A DNA stretch of 56,940 nt from Eubacteriales bacterium. Its GTDB lineage: Bacteria > Bacillota > Clostridia > Lachnospirales > Lachnospiraceae. Each line of letters starts with the position of its first letter. Position 1 is the first letter of the stretch. The stretch is taken from positions 1-56,940 of the forward strand of contig JAUNGV010000012.1 in assembly GCA_030524225.1 (NCBI GenBank). The letters run 5' to 3'. Made by a program: the position numbers and the translations under genes. Below, one piece after another: positions 49,400 through 56,940 of the stretch. Under the pieces are notes generated by a model. That model saw only the letters and a list, made by a program, of their open reading frames with translations, was not told where the DNA came from and did not search any database.

Positions 49400-49454
49400 T
49401 GTTTGTGTTTTATTTAAGAAACCATGAAAATACTTTCTTTCACAGGGGGAGTTT

Positions 49455-49462
49455 GTTATAAT
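49455..49462 (+). promoter_or_regulatory. extended -10 of the penicillin-binding protein gene
   Basis: TGTTATAAT (TG at 49454-49455, TATAAT 49457-49462). The -35 region (TTTCTT near 49434) is weak, as often with extended -10 promoters. The leader to 49688 would be about 220 nt. Confidence 0.55.
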
Positions 49463-49576
49463 TCTTTTTTAGTTCTTACATTTCGGCGGGAAAGAATCGG
49501 GGAGTAGTCAGCTCCGATACGAAGGAGTCATGCAGCAGACAGGCGAGGCCGCTTATCTGCCGCATCGGGATTTGTG

Positions 49577-49683
49577 CCGGAGCGTCACAGGTCCCGGCCT
49601 GAAACCAGAGAGTTCGCTGTCGATGTCAGAGGCAACCAGAGATTTGCACTGACCCGTCGTGAGAAACGCTCCGGAATGGAGAT
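49577..49683 (+). promoter_or_regulatory. long-range stem and shared leader before the penicillin-binding protein gene
   Basis: CCGGAGCGT (49577-49585) and ACGCTCCGG (49666-49674) are perfect 9-bp complements 80 nt apart; the right arm runs into GCTCCGGAATGGAGAT (49668-49683), identical to the leader at 10044, which carries the ribosome site. Folding could place the ribosome site at the base of the stem. Confidence 0.55.
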
Positions 49684-49687
49684 CAGA

Positions 49688-52507
49688 ATGAATTACGGCA
49701 AAAAAGGAGTGGAGAAGCGGCGAAAGCGAATGGCGTCAAGGAAACAGAAACGTCTCCACAAGCTTTCTCTCAGCATTCTCCATATTGTGCTGCTGGCAGC
49801 TGCGGGGCTGATGATTGCGGGGCTTTTCCTCGGCATCGGCGCGTTTAAGGGGATTATTGACACAGCGCCGGACATCAGCAATATTGACGTGACGCCGACG
49901 GGCTTCTCCACATTCGTTTACGATATCGAAGGGAATGAAACGGCCAAGCTCGTCTCGACGGACAGCAACCGGATTCCGGTCACGAGCGATATGGTGCCGG
50001 AGGATCTGAAAAATGCTTTTGTCGCGATTGAGGACGAGCGCTTTTACGATCATCACGGCATCGACATCCAGGGTATTCTGCGCGCGGCCTTCCGCGGTAT
50101 TACGACGGGGGATTTTTCCGAAGGCGCAAGCACGATCACACAGCAGCTCCTGAAAAACAATGTATTTACCGGATGGACGAACGAGACGTTTCTGGAGAGC
50201 GTCCGGCGAAAGATCCAGGAGCAGTACCTGGCGGTCGAACTGGAAAAACGTATGAGCAAGGATGATATCCTGCTCAATTATCTGAATACGATCAATCTGG
50301 GCCACAACACCCTCGGCGTACAGGCGGCCTCACTGCGTTATTTCGGCAAGTCGGTCAGCGATCTGACGCTGTCGGAGTGCGCCGTCATTGCGGCGATTAC
50401 CCAGAATCCGACGAAGTATGATCCGATTATGAACCCGGAGGACAATGCCAGACGCCGGCAGGTCGTGCTCGATTATATGCTGCGGCTGGAGATGATCAAT
50501 CAGGAGGAGTACGACGAGGCGCTTGCGGATGATGTCTATTCGAGAATCCAGATCGTGGACAACGAGACGGAGGACGAGGAGGTGACGTCGTATTTCGTCG
50601 ACGCGCTGACAGAGCAGGTGCTGGATGATCTGATGGAGGCCGGTTATACGGAGACGCAGGCCTACACCCTGCTCTACAGCGGCGGTCTTTCCATTTATTC
50701 GACCCAGGATCCGGAGATTCAGGCGATCGCGGATGAGGTGTGCTCCGATCCGGACAGCTATCCGGAGGGCACGAAGTACTACCTCAATTACCGTCTGACG
50801 ACGAAGGATGCAAACGGGGAAGTGACTAACTACAGTACGGAGATGCTGGAGAGCTATTTCAAAGAGTCCAACGCGGCGTTCAGTCTCGATTTTGACTCCG
50901 AGGAGGAGGCGAATGCGGCGGTTGAGGCGTACAAAGAGGCGGTGATGGAGGATGGCGACGAGATCGTGGCGGAGTCCGTATCGCTGACGCCGCAGCCCCA
51001 GATCTCCCTGACGATTGAGGACCAGAGCACCGGACATGTGGTCGCCATGGTGGGCGGCCGCGGAACCAAGACCGCGAACCGCACGTTAAACCGTTCGACG
51101 GACACGGTGCGCCAGCCGGGATCCACGTTCAAGGTGCTGGCTGTCTACGCGCCCGCGCTGGATGCGGCAGGGCTGACGCTGGCGACGGTGCAGGACGACG
51201 CGCCGTATACCTACCCGAACGGAACGCCGGTGCGCAACTGGTACGGGGAGAGTTACCGGGGGCTTTCGAGCCTGCGCGTCGGTATCCAGAACTCGATGAA
51301 TATTGTGGCGGTCAAGACGCTGGTGCAGATCACGCCGCAGCTGGGCTATGATTATCTGCAGAATTTCGGCTTTACGACCCTCGTGGACAACGAGGTGATC
51401 AACGGGCAGACCTATTCGGACGTGCAGCCGACCCTTGCGCTGGGCGGCATCACGAAGGGCGTCACGAATATGGAGATGAACGCGGCTTACGCGACGATCG
51501 CAAACGGCGGTATGTATATAGAGCCCAAACTCTACACGAAGGTGGTGGATCACGACGGCAATGTGATTCTGGACAACACGGAGGGCGAGTCGCACCGCGT
51601 GCTCAAGGAGACGACGGCGTGGCTTCTGACCTCGGCGATGGAGGACGTGGTCACGAAGGGTACCGGCACATCCGTTAACTTCGGAACGACGGCGATCGCG
51701 GGTAAGACCGGTACAACCGATGATTACAACGACGTGTGGTTTTCCGGCTACACGGATTACTACACGGCGACGGCATGGGCGGGCTTTGACGATAATACCA
51801 AGCTCTCGAGCTCTCAGGAGAAGGCGCTGGCGCGTTCGATCTGGCGCGCGGTGATGGAGCGGATTCATGAGGATCTGCCGTATGCCGACTTCGAGAGACC
51901 TTCGGGAATCGTGACGGCGACGGTCTGCTCGAAATCGGGCAAGCTCCCTGTGGCGGGGCTGTGCGACGCGTATCTGACGACAGAATATTTCGCGCAGGAG
52001 ACGGTGCCGACGGAGCAGTGCGACGTCCATTATCAGGGACTGATCTGCGAGTACAGCGGACTTCCGGCCAGCGACGAGTGCCCGTTCAAGGTAGAGGGCG
52101 TCGTGGAACTGGAGAGCGGACAGTACGGTCAGAAGTGCCCGCACGACGCGGAATTCTTCGCGCAGGCGGACGCGCAGACGCAGCTGGCGCAGCAGCAGGC
52201 GGAGCTGGAGGTCAGACGGGCCACGGCGAACGCCGCGGCGAGTCTGGAGCAGACGACGGCGGCGCTGCAGGCGGCGACAGAGGCGCTGGCGAGCGCACAG
52301 GCGACGCTGACGGCGGCGCAGCAGGGCGGCGATCAGGCGGCGATTACCTCCGCGCAGTCGGCTGTCAATACGGCGCTGGCCAATTACAGCGCGGCGCTGG
52401 CGGCGCAGCAGCAGGCCCAGGCAGCGAGCGCGGCGGGTTCTGGTTCGGGTACCTCAGGCACAGCGACAGGGACGGGCGGAACATCCGGGACGACAACCGG
52501 GCAGTGA
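49688..52507 (+). CDS. class A penicillin-binding protein (PBP1A-type)
   Basis: 939 residues. A basic cytoplasmic head and one membrane helix (about 25-50) precede the GT51 glycosyltransferase with EDERFYDHHGID (about 115), GASTITQQLLKN and NYLNTINLG, then the transpeptidase with PGSTFK (Ser near 479), SMN (about 537) and KTGTTDDYND (about 674). It polymerises and cross-links peptidoglycan outside the cell. After the catalytic domain comes a Cys-containing segment (CSKSGKLPVAGLC, ICEYSGLPASDEC) and a ~110-residue Ala/Gln coiled coil ending in a Gly/Ser/Thr tail. ATG 49688 follows TGGAGAT; ATG 49676 is also in frame. The leader is about 220 nt. Confidence 0.94.
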   Translation: MNYGKKGVEKRRKRMASRKQKRLHKLSLSILHIVLLAAAGLMIAGLFLGIGAFKGIIDTAPDISNIDVTPTGFSTFVYDIEGNETAKLVSTDSNRIPVTSDMVPEDLKNAFVAIEDERFYDHHGIDIQGILRAAFRGITTGDFSEGASTITQQLLKNNVFTGWTNETFLESVRRKIQEQYLAVELEKRMSKDDILLNYLNTINLGHNTLGVQAASLRYFGKSVSDLTLSECAVIAAITQNPTKYDPIMNPEDNARRRQVVLDYMLRLEMINQEEYDEALADDVYSRIQIVDNETEDEEVTSYFVDALTEQVLDDLMEAGYTETQAYTLLYSGGLSIYSTQDPEIQAIADEVCSDPDSYPEGTKYYLNYRLTTKDANGEVTNYSTEMLESYFKESNAAFSLDFDSEEEANAAVEAYKEAVMEDGDEIVAESVSLTPQPQISLTIEDQSTGHVVAMVGGRGTKTANRTLNRSTDTVRQPGSTFKVLAVYAPALDAAGLTLATVQDDAPYTYPNGTPVRNWYGESYRGLSSLRVGIQNSMNIVAVKTLVQITPQLGYDYLQNFGFTTLVDNEVINGQTYSDVQPTLALGGITKGVTNMEMNAAYATIANGGMYIEPKLYTKVVDHDGNVILDNTEGESHRVLKETTAWLLTSAMEDVVTKGTGTSVNFGTTAIAGKTGTTDDYNDVWFSGYTDYYTATAWAGFDDNTKLSSSQEKALARSIWRAVMERIHEDLPYADFERPSGIVTATVCSKSGKLPVAGLCDAYLTTEYFAQETVPTEQCDVHYQGLICEYSGLPASDECPFKVEGVVELESGQYGQKCPHDAEFFAQADAQTQLAQQQAELEVRRATANAAASLEQTTAALQAATEALASAQATLTAAQQGGDQAAITSAQSAVNTALANYSAALAAQQQAQAASAAGSGSGTSGTATGTGGTSGTTTGQ

Positions 52508-52619
52508 GACGGCATAAAAAAGACGGCGCAGCGCTGCCGGCATATGCTGGCAGAAGCGCGGCGGTAAACGGCGGGAACTCATGAAGTACAGCGCCGGGAA
52601 GAAAAAGGAGGAATGAGAT

Positions 52620-53387
52620 ATGTGGCAGAGAGTGGAACTCAAGAGCCGGGCGAAGCAGACGGTGGGGCGCACCTACTGGAGAAGCGTGCTTGCGGCGCTG
52701 ATCCTGATGATCTGCACCGGAGGACTCAGTGTGGTGAATAGTGCGTCGAACGCTTATTCTTCAGTGAATGCGCAGGGGGATGACGTGTATTATAATTTTG
52801 GCGGCATGCTGAACGGGCGTGCTTCGTCGCTGCAGGATGCGCGAATTACGTTGCTGGTGCTGGGGACTCTGGTCGTGGCGATGTCTGTGGCGAGTCTGGC
52901 CGGCATCGCGGTCAGGGTGTTCCTGCTCGCGCCGCTGGAGGTGGGCTGTCAGAGCTTCTTCATCCGCAACAGGATGACGGACGCCAGAATCGGTGAAATC
53001 GGACAGGTGTTTAGAGGCAATTACCTGAATGTGGTCAAGACGCAGTTTCTGCGTTCGCTGTTCACCTTTCTGTGGACACTGCTGCTGGTTATTCCGGGCA
53101 TCGTCAAGGGGTATGAGTACCGGATGATTCCGTATATTCTGGCAGAGAATCCGAACATGGATTACCGGGAGGCGTTCCGCCTGTCCCGGGAGATGATGGA
53201 CGGGGAGAAGTGGAACGCGTTTGTGCTGGATCTCTCTTTCCTGGGATGGAATATTCTCTCGGCGCTGACCTGCAACATTCTGGGAATCTTTTATGTGGAT
53301 CCCTACAAGGCGAACACGGATGCGGAGCTGTACGCGGTGCTCAAGGATAAGCTCTTCGGTGGTGCTGCGCGCCCGTGGGAGTCGTAA
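52620..53387 (+). CDS. DUF975 family membrane protein
   Basis: 255 residues, about five helices. KSRAKQTVGRTYWRSVLAAL at the N terminus, the PLEVGCQSFFIRNR motif, IPGIVKGYEYRMIPYILAEN and YREAFRLSREMMDGEKWNAF are the conserved DUF975 blocks. Function unknown. ATG 52620 follows AAAAGGAGG. It lies 112 bp after the penicillin-binding protein gene on the same strand. Confidence 0.9.
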   Translation: MWQRVELKSRAKQTVGRTYWRSVLAALILMICTGGLSVVNSASNAYSSVNAQGDDVYYNFGGMLNGRASSLQDARITLLVLGTLVVAMSVASLAGIAVRVFLLAPLEVGCQSFFIRNRMTDARIGEIGQVFRGNYLNVVKTQFLRSLFTFLWTLLLVIPGIVKGYEYRMIPYILAENPNMDYREAFRLSREMMDGEKWNAFVLDLSFLGWNILSALTCNILGIFYVDPYKANTDAELYAVLKDKLFGGAARPWES

Positions 53388-53416
53388 AAAACCACAGCGC
53401 AACATGCCGGAATAAG

Positions 53417-53472
53417 GATATGTTCGGAGATATATTGTGTGATGTGTTCTGCGATATGTTCTGAGATATGCC
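53417..53472 (+). repeat. 12-bp tandem repeat in spacer
   Basis: GATATGTTCGGA, GATATATTGTGT, GATGTGTTCTGC, GATATGTTCTGA, GATATGCC: four and a half units of period 12 between the DUF975 gene and its terminator. Confidence 0.75.
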
Positions 53473-53488
53473 CCGGAGCGTGTGTCAG

Positions 53489-53508
53489 GCGGGCACAGCC
53501 CGCTTTTA
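53489..53508 (+). terminator. intrinsic terminator after DUF975 gene
   Basis: GCGGGC (53489-53494), loop ACA, GCCCGC (53498-53503), TTTTAT. A second stem with TTTTAT, GCGCTC (53546-53551) / GAGCGC (53557-53562), lies in the leader of the next gene. Confidence 0.75.
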
Positions 53509-53592
53509 TACAAAATTCTAAAATGAGGGGACTGCGGATGAAAGTGCGCTCTGATGGAGCGCGCTTTTATCTGCGGTTACAGGGAGGAAGAG

Positions 53593-54972
53593 ATGGAACA
53601 GAGAGAATCACTGAGCGGCAGAATCGGGTTTATTCTGCTGAGCGCGGGATGTGCGATCGGAATCGGAAACGTGTGGCGGTTTCCCTATGTGGTGGGAAAT
53701 AACGGGGGCGGCATTTTCGTCCTGTTTTACCTGCTGTTTCTGTGTATCGTCGGGATTCCGGTGCTGACAATGGAGTTTGCGATCGGTCGTGCGAGCCGTC
53801 AGAGCATTGTGCGGGCCTACGGCGTGCTGGAGAAGCCGGGACAGAAATGGCATATTCACGGTTACCTCGGCATGTTCGGCAACTATATGCTGATGTTCTA
53901 TTACACGAGCGTGGCGGGCTGGATGCTCTGCTATTTTTTCAAATATGCGCTCGGGACGATTGAGGCGGGCAAAGAGACGGCGGCGGACACAGCGGTGTAC
54001 GGGGATGTCTTCAATGCGCTTCTGGGCAATCCGGTGGAGGCGACGCTGTGGGTGCTGGCGATCGTGGCGATCGGATTTCTGATCTGCAGTCTCGGGCTGC
54101 AGAAGGGCGTGGAGCGCATCACGAAGTGGATGATGGCGGCGCTCCTGATTCTCATCATCGTACTCGCGGTGCACAGCCTGACGCTGCCGAACGCGGTGGA
54201 GGGACTGAAATTCTACCTGCTGCCCAATCCCGAGACCGTGAAGGAGGCAGGCGTATTCCACGTTATGGTGCAGGCGCTGAACCAGAGCTTCTTCACCCTG
54301 AGTCTGGGCATCGGCGCGATGCTGATCTTCGGCAGTTATCTGAACCGGAAGAACACGCTGCTCGGACAGAGCATTCATATCTGTGTGCTTGATACGTTCG
54401 TGGCGGTGATGGCGGGACTTATTATTTTCCCGGCGTGCAGCAGCTTCGGCGTCGATGTGAACTCGGGACCGAGCCTCATTTTCATCACGCTGCCGAACGT
54501 CTTTGGCAGTATGGGAGGCGGCCGGATCTGGGGCGCGCTCTTCTTCCTGTTCATGACGTTTGCGGCGCTGAGCACGGTGATCGCGGTGTTTGAGAATATT
54601 CTGGCCTGCTGTATGGACCGCTTCCATATGACCCGGAAAAAGGCGTGTCTGGTCAACTTCGTGATTGTGGCCCTCGGCAGCCTTCCGTGCGTGTTCGGCT
54701 ACAATCTGCTCTCGGGATGGCAGCCTCTGGGCGCGGGCTCGGCGGTTCTCGATCTCGAGGACTTTATCGTGAGCAATATTCTGCTGCCCTTCGGCAGCCT
54801 GATTATTCTGCTGTTCTGCGTGACGAAGCGCTACGGATGGGGCTTCTCGAATTACCTGAAAGAGGCGAACACGGGAGAGGGTGTGAAGGTGCCGGCGTGG
54901 ATCCGTCCGTACTGCACCTATATTCTGCCGGTGGTGCTCTTCGTGATTCTGGTACTGGGACTGATCTCGTAG
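53593..54972 (+). CDS. neurotransmitter:sodium symporter (NSS/SNF) family transporter
   Basis: 459 residues, about eleven to twelve helices. LSAGCAIGIGNVWRFPYVVG NNGGG is the helix-1 Na+/substrate signature; ITLPNVFGSMGGGRIWGALFF and FMTFAALSTVIAVFENI match helices 7-8 of LeuT-like proteins. It probably takes up an amino acid or similar amine with sodium; the substrate cannot be read. ATG 53593 follows AGGGAGGAAG. The leader contains a terminator-like stem at 53546-53570 ahead of the ribosome site, which could attenuate expression. Confidence 0.93.
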   Translation: MEQRESLSGRIGFILLSAGCAIGIGNVWRFPYVVGNNGGGIFVLFYLLFLCIVGIPVLTMEFAIGRASRQSIVRAYGVLEKPGQKWHIHGYLGMFGNYMLMFYYTSVAGWMLCYFFKYALGTIEAGKETAADTAVYGDVFNALLGNPVEATLWVLAIVAIGFLICSLGLQKGVERITKWMMAALLILIIVLAVHSLTLPNAVEGLKFYLLPNPETVKEAGVFHVMVQALNQSFFTLSLGIGAMLIFGSYLNRKNTLLGQSIHICVLDTFVAVMAGLIIFPACSSFGVDVNSGPSLIFITLPNVFGSMGGGRIWGALFFLFMTFAALSTVIAVFENILACCMDRFHMTRKKACLVNFVIVALGSLPCVFGYNLLSGWQPLGAGSAVLDLEDFIVSNILLPFGSLIILLFCVTKRYGWGFSNYLKEANTGEGVKVPAWIRPYCTYILPVVLFVILVLGLIS

Positions 54973-55118
54973 CAGAGGAGTCGCAGGATCCGCCTGCCTG
55001 TGCAGGAGACGGAATGCGGAGAGAACGGCTGTCCGCTGCGGGCAGGAATGACAGGACAGGTATGCCGGGGCCCCGGGTGGGTTCCGGCTTGTTTTGAAAA
55101 GAGGAAGGGGGAGAGCGG

Positions 55119-56129
55119 ATGAGAGAGAGCGGAGAAAATAAGAAGAACAGAGACAGAAAGGACGGCGAGAAACTGCAAAAGCAGGAGAGCGCGGCGCAGC
55201 GCAGGGAGAAAAAGGCGCAGAAGAAAGAGGACCGGCGCAGAGCGCACAAGGAATTCTGGGCGGCGTTCGGATTGGAAAGACGTCAGAACAGAACGACGTT
55301 CCTTGTGTTCTCTGTTCTTCGGGTATTTGTGATTTTCACCATGGTGCGGCAGTTCATGATCCAGAATTACGAGGGCTTTTTCCTGTGTATTCTGACGCTT
55401 CTGCTGTTCGGACTCCCGACTTATCTGCAGGTGAGATTCCGGGTGGAAGTGCCGCAGACGCTGGAAATTATCGTGATGATTTTCATTTTTGCGGCGGAGA
55501 TTCTGGGAGAGGTCAGTAATTTCTACACGATTTTTCCGTTCTGGGACACGATTCTGCACACGATCAACGGGTTTCTTGCGGCGGCGGTCGGTTTCTCCCT
55601 CGTGTTGATTCTGAACCGGAACGAGAAGGTGATGTTCTCGCTCTCACCGCTATATCTGGCGATCGTGGCGTTCTGTTTCTCGATGACGATCGGCGTGATC
55701 TGGGAATTTTTCGAGTGCTCGATGGATCTTCTCTTCGGACTGGATATGCAGAAGGATACGGTGGTACACTCGATCTCCAGTATTCTGATCAATGAGAGCG
55801 GGGCACAGCGCCCTGTGACGATTTCCAATATCACGAGCACCGTGGTAAACGGACAGGAACTGCCGATCGAGGGATATCTTGATATCGGACTTCTCGACAC
55901 GATGGAGGATCTCTTCGTCAATTTCGTCGGCGCGCTGGTTTTCTCGGTGATCGGCTACTTTGCTCTTCGCGGCGGCGACCGGGAAGGGGATATTGCGAAC
56001 CGGTTTATGCTGCGGCGCAAAAAGCCGGAGCATGATTATCTGAAACGGATTCAGGACGGGGACAAATCGCTGTTTGCCCCGCAGAGAGAGGAGTCTGCGG
56101 AGCGGCCCGCGGAGGCGCCGACGGAGTAG
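55119..56129 (+). CDS. DUF2238-like integral membrane protein
   Basis: 336 residues. Residues 1-55 are very basic and charged (KNRDRKDGEKLQKQES, QRREKKAQKKEDRRRA). Then about seven helices, with FPFWDTILHTINGFLAAAVG and GVIWEFFECSMDLLFG, the Asp/His and Glu pattern of the YjdF/DUF2238 family. The C-terminal tail is again hydrophilic. Function not established. ATG 55119 follows GGAAGGGGGAGAGCGG. Confidence 0.75.
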   Translation: MRESGENKKNRDRKDGEKLQKQESAAQRREKKAQKKEDRRRAHKEFWAAFGLERRQNRTTFLVFSVLRVFVIFTMVRQFMIQNYEGFFLCILTLLLFGLPTYLQVRFRVEVPQTLEIIVMIFIFAAEILGEVSNFYTIFPFWDTILHTINGFLAAAVGFSLVLILNRNEKVMFSLSPLYLAIVAFCFSMTIGVIWEFFECSMDLLFGLDMQKDTVVHSISSILINESGAQRPVTISNITSTVVNGQELPIEGYLDIGLLDTMEDLFVNFVGALVFSVIGYFALRGGDREGDIANRFMLRRKKPEHDYLKRIQDGDKSLFAPQREESAERPAEAPTE

Positions 56130-56154
56130 GAGACGCAGGACTGTTATTTTTGAC

Positions 56155-56183
56155 TTGCAAAGACTGCGCGCAGAGGCTACAAT
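56155..56183 (+). promoter_or_regulatory. promoter of the 117-aa gene
   Basis: TTGCAA (56155-56160), 17-bp spacer, TACAAT (56178-56183); start about 56190, 19 nt before the ATG. Confidence 0.75.
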
Positions 56184-56208
56184 GGATGATTGAAAGGAAA
56201 GAAGAATT

Positions 56209-56562
56209 ATGTCATCCATATTGAAGGAAGATCAGTATTTTAATAATGAGGCGGATTTCTGCCGGACGGAGAGCGCGGCGGCCAAGGCGCAGCTGGAGAG
56301 GGTTTTTCTTGAGAACCGTATTTCCTATTTTGTGAAATTCGAGGAGAAGGGGTTTCTGGAGCGGATTTTTGGCGGCAAGGAGAAGAACAGCTATACCGTG
56401 CGGATCAATAACCGGGACATTGCGCTGGCGACGAAGCTGGTGAGGAATATCAGCGGCGTGGAGATTATCGGCAGGGAGCCGGAGCCGGACTGGTCTCCGA
56501 AGGCCAAGCTGCTTCGTATGCAGGAACAGGAGATGGAACAGGACGACTACGAGGAACTGTAG
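56209..56562 (+). CDS. small acidic protein of unknown function (117 aa)
   Basis: 117 residues, soluble, with ILKEDQYFNNEADFCRTE, NRISYFVKFEEKGF, SYTVRINNRDIALATKLVRN and an acidic C terminus. The middle suggests a small alpha/beta domain; I do not recognise the family. AAAGGAAAGAAGAATT precedes ATG 56209, and it has its own promoter, so it is a single-gene unit. Codon use fits the genome. Confidence 0.78.
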   Translation: MSSILKEDQYFNNEADFCRTESAAAKAQLERVFLENRISYFVKFEEKGFLERIFGGKEKNSYTVRINNRDIALATKLVRNISGVEIIGREPEPDWSPKAKLLRMQEQEMEQDDYEEL

Positions 56563-56709
56563 CAGACAGTGCGGCAATTGTGCCCGCAGAAACCGTGATG
56601 CGCGCGTCAGACGGCGCGGCGTTCCTGAAAGCGCAGTGCGGACAGCGGCTACCCTGTTACAGGAATTGTATTGATAGAAAAATGATAGGAACATAACAGG
56701 ACAAAAGAG

Positions 56710-56750
56710 GGATCGGCGGATGAAGAGGGCTTCGTCTGCCGGTCCTTTTT
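56710..56750 (+). terminator. strong intrinsic terminator
   Basis: GGATCGGCGGATGAAG (56710-56725) pairs with CTTCGTCTGCCGGTCC (56730-56745) with small mismatches, loop AGGG, followed by TTTTT. It ends the transcript of the 117-aa gene or a short RNA begun near 56680. Confidence 0.85.
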
Positions 56751-56792
56751 GGACAGTCCCGCGGAGTATGCGGCAGAGAGGATCATTTGGTG

Positions 56793-56940
56793 ATGGAAGA
56801 GAGAAGGCAAAGAGGAGCGCAGGAGAGGAGAAAGGCGCAGGCGGGCGAAGGGAATATGCGCGTGAGAGGCGAAAACACGCAGGCAAGAGGTGGCAGTGCG
56901 CGTGTGAGAGGTGAAAACACGCAGGCAAGAGGCTGCAGTG
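56793..56940 (+). CDS. start of a repeat-containing Arg-rich protein (truncated by window end)
   Basis: From ATG 56793 (MEERRQRGAQERRKAQ) the frame stays open to the last base, 49 codons. It contains two copies of a 14-residue unit, RVRGENTQARG then GSA/CS, coded by a 42-bp tandem repeat (about 56859-56900 and 56901-56940). The ribosome site is modest (GAGAGG about 11 nt upstream). The period is a multiple of three and the other forward frame closes within the repeat, which favours this frame. Function unknown; it may be non-coding repeat DNA. Confidence 0.4.
   Translation, partial: MEERRQRGAQERRKAQAGEGNMRVRGENTQARGGSARVRGENTQARGCS

Larger units (their letters stand above)
48991..49687. other. 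697-bp divergent spacer without genes
   Basis: Holds, in order, an 11-12-bp imperfect repeat of GAAACGGAATC type before the YigZ start (about 49005-49045), degenerate TTCAGCC-type sequence (49206-49230), the MITE-like copy B (49248-49399), a probable promoter near 49457, and a ~220-nt leader for the penicillin-binding protein. Reading frames across it are short and lack ribosome sites. Confidence 0.7.

Noticed and set aside
56720-56914. Forward frame from ATG 56720
   Set aside because: Its start lies inside the terminator stem 56710-56745, it has no ribosome site and it closes within the 42-bp repeats; the frame from 56793 fits better.

Overview
The window looks like chromosomal DNA of a high-GC (high-50s percent by eye) clostridial Firmicute, most likely Lachnospiraceae-like. 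Supporting signs are strong AGGAGG-type ribosome sites, AddAB instead of RecBCD, a pyrophosphate-type phosphofructokinase, clostridial membrane families (CmpB-like, DUF975, NSS transporter) and a GH36/GH125 carbohydrate repertoire. Nearly all genes lie on the + strand. I saw no transposase, integrase, phage gene or CRISPR array. Function names come from motifs and family knowledge; no search was run.

Layout. 1-4932: a 5'-truncated SGNH hydrolase, a 77-aa unknown, ridA, an EamA transporter, a TPR lipoprotein and pyrF. 5072-13180: carbohydrate block with a GH125 alpha-mannosidase, a convergent AraC regulator, and a divergent operon of sugar-binding lipoprotein, two permeases and GH36 alpha-galactosidase; an inverted repeat in the divergent promoter region is the probable AraC operator. 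13312-15255: minus-strand HAD-IIA phosphatase and LysR regulator. 15340-17480: an AT-rich islet with an AbiEi/AbiEii-like type IV toxin-antitoxin pair with its own promoter, operator and terminator. 17684-26088: a lactonase-fold protein, an alpha/beta hydrolase and a complete Dpp/Opp-type peptide ABC transporter. 26167-28250: two small membrane proteins and deoC. 28353-36462: addB and addA. 36773-44933: CmpB-like protein, ZIP transporter, RsmF-type rRNA methyltransferase, ArsB/NhaD-like permease, cysteine desulfurase and PPi-phosphofructokinase behind a terminator-bearing leader. 45007-47982: zinc/cadmium operon (ArsR/SmtB sensor with operator, free-standing HMA protein, P-type ATPase). 48120-48193: tRNA-Pro with anticodon AGG. 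48352-56940: YigZ-type protein, class A penicillin-binding protein, DUF975 protein, NSS transporter, DUF2238-like protein, an unknown, and the start of a repeat-containing reading frame.

The most unusual signal is between and inside the genes. (i) Intergenic spacers repeatedly hold the same modular palindromes: a back-to-back hairpin pair at the upstream stop codon (second arm CGAR...YTCG followed by G), a TCAGAAA...TTTCTGA hairpin with covarying pairs, and a GCCGC...GCGGC hairpin ending just before the Shine-Dalgarno sequence. (ii) Three copies of a MITE-like palindrome with GTTCAGCC ends lie at 42009, 44935 and 49248. (iii) Several conserved enzymes (AddB, AddA, HAD phosphatase, cysteine desulfurase, RsmF) carry in-frame low-complexity insertions, some visibly made of tandem DNA repeats. 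Together these suggest a genome shaped by short-repeat expansion and by spread of non-coding palindromes into leaders.
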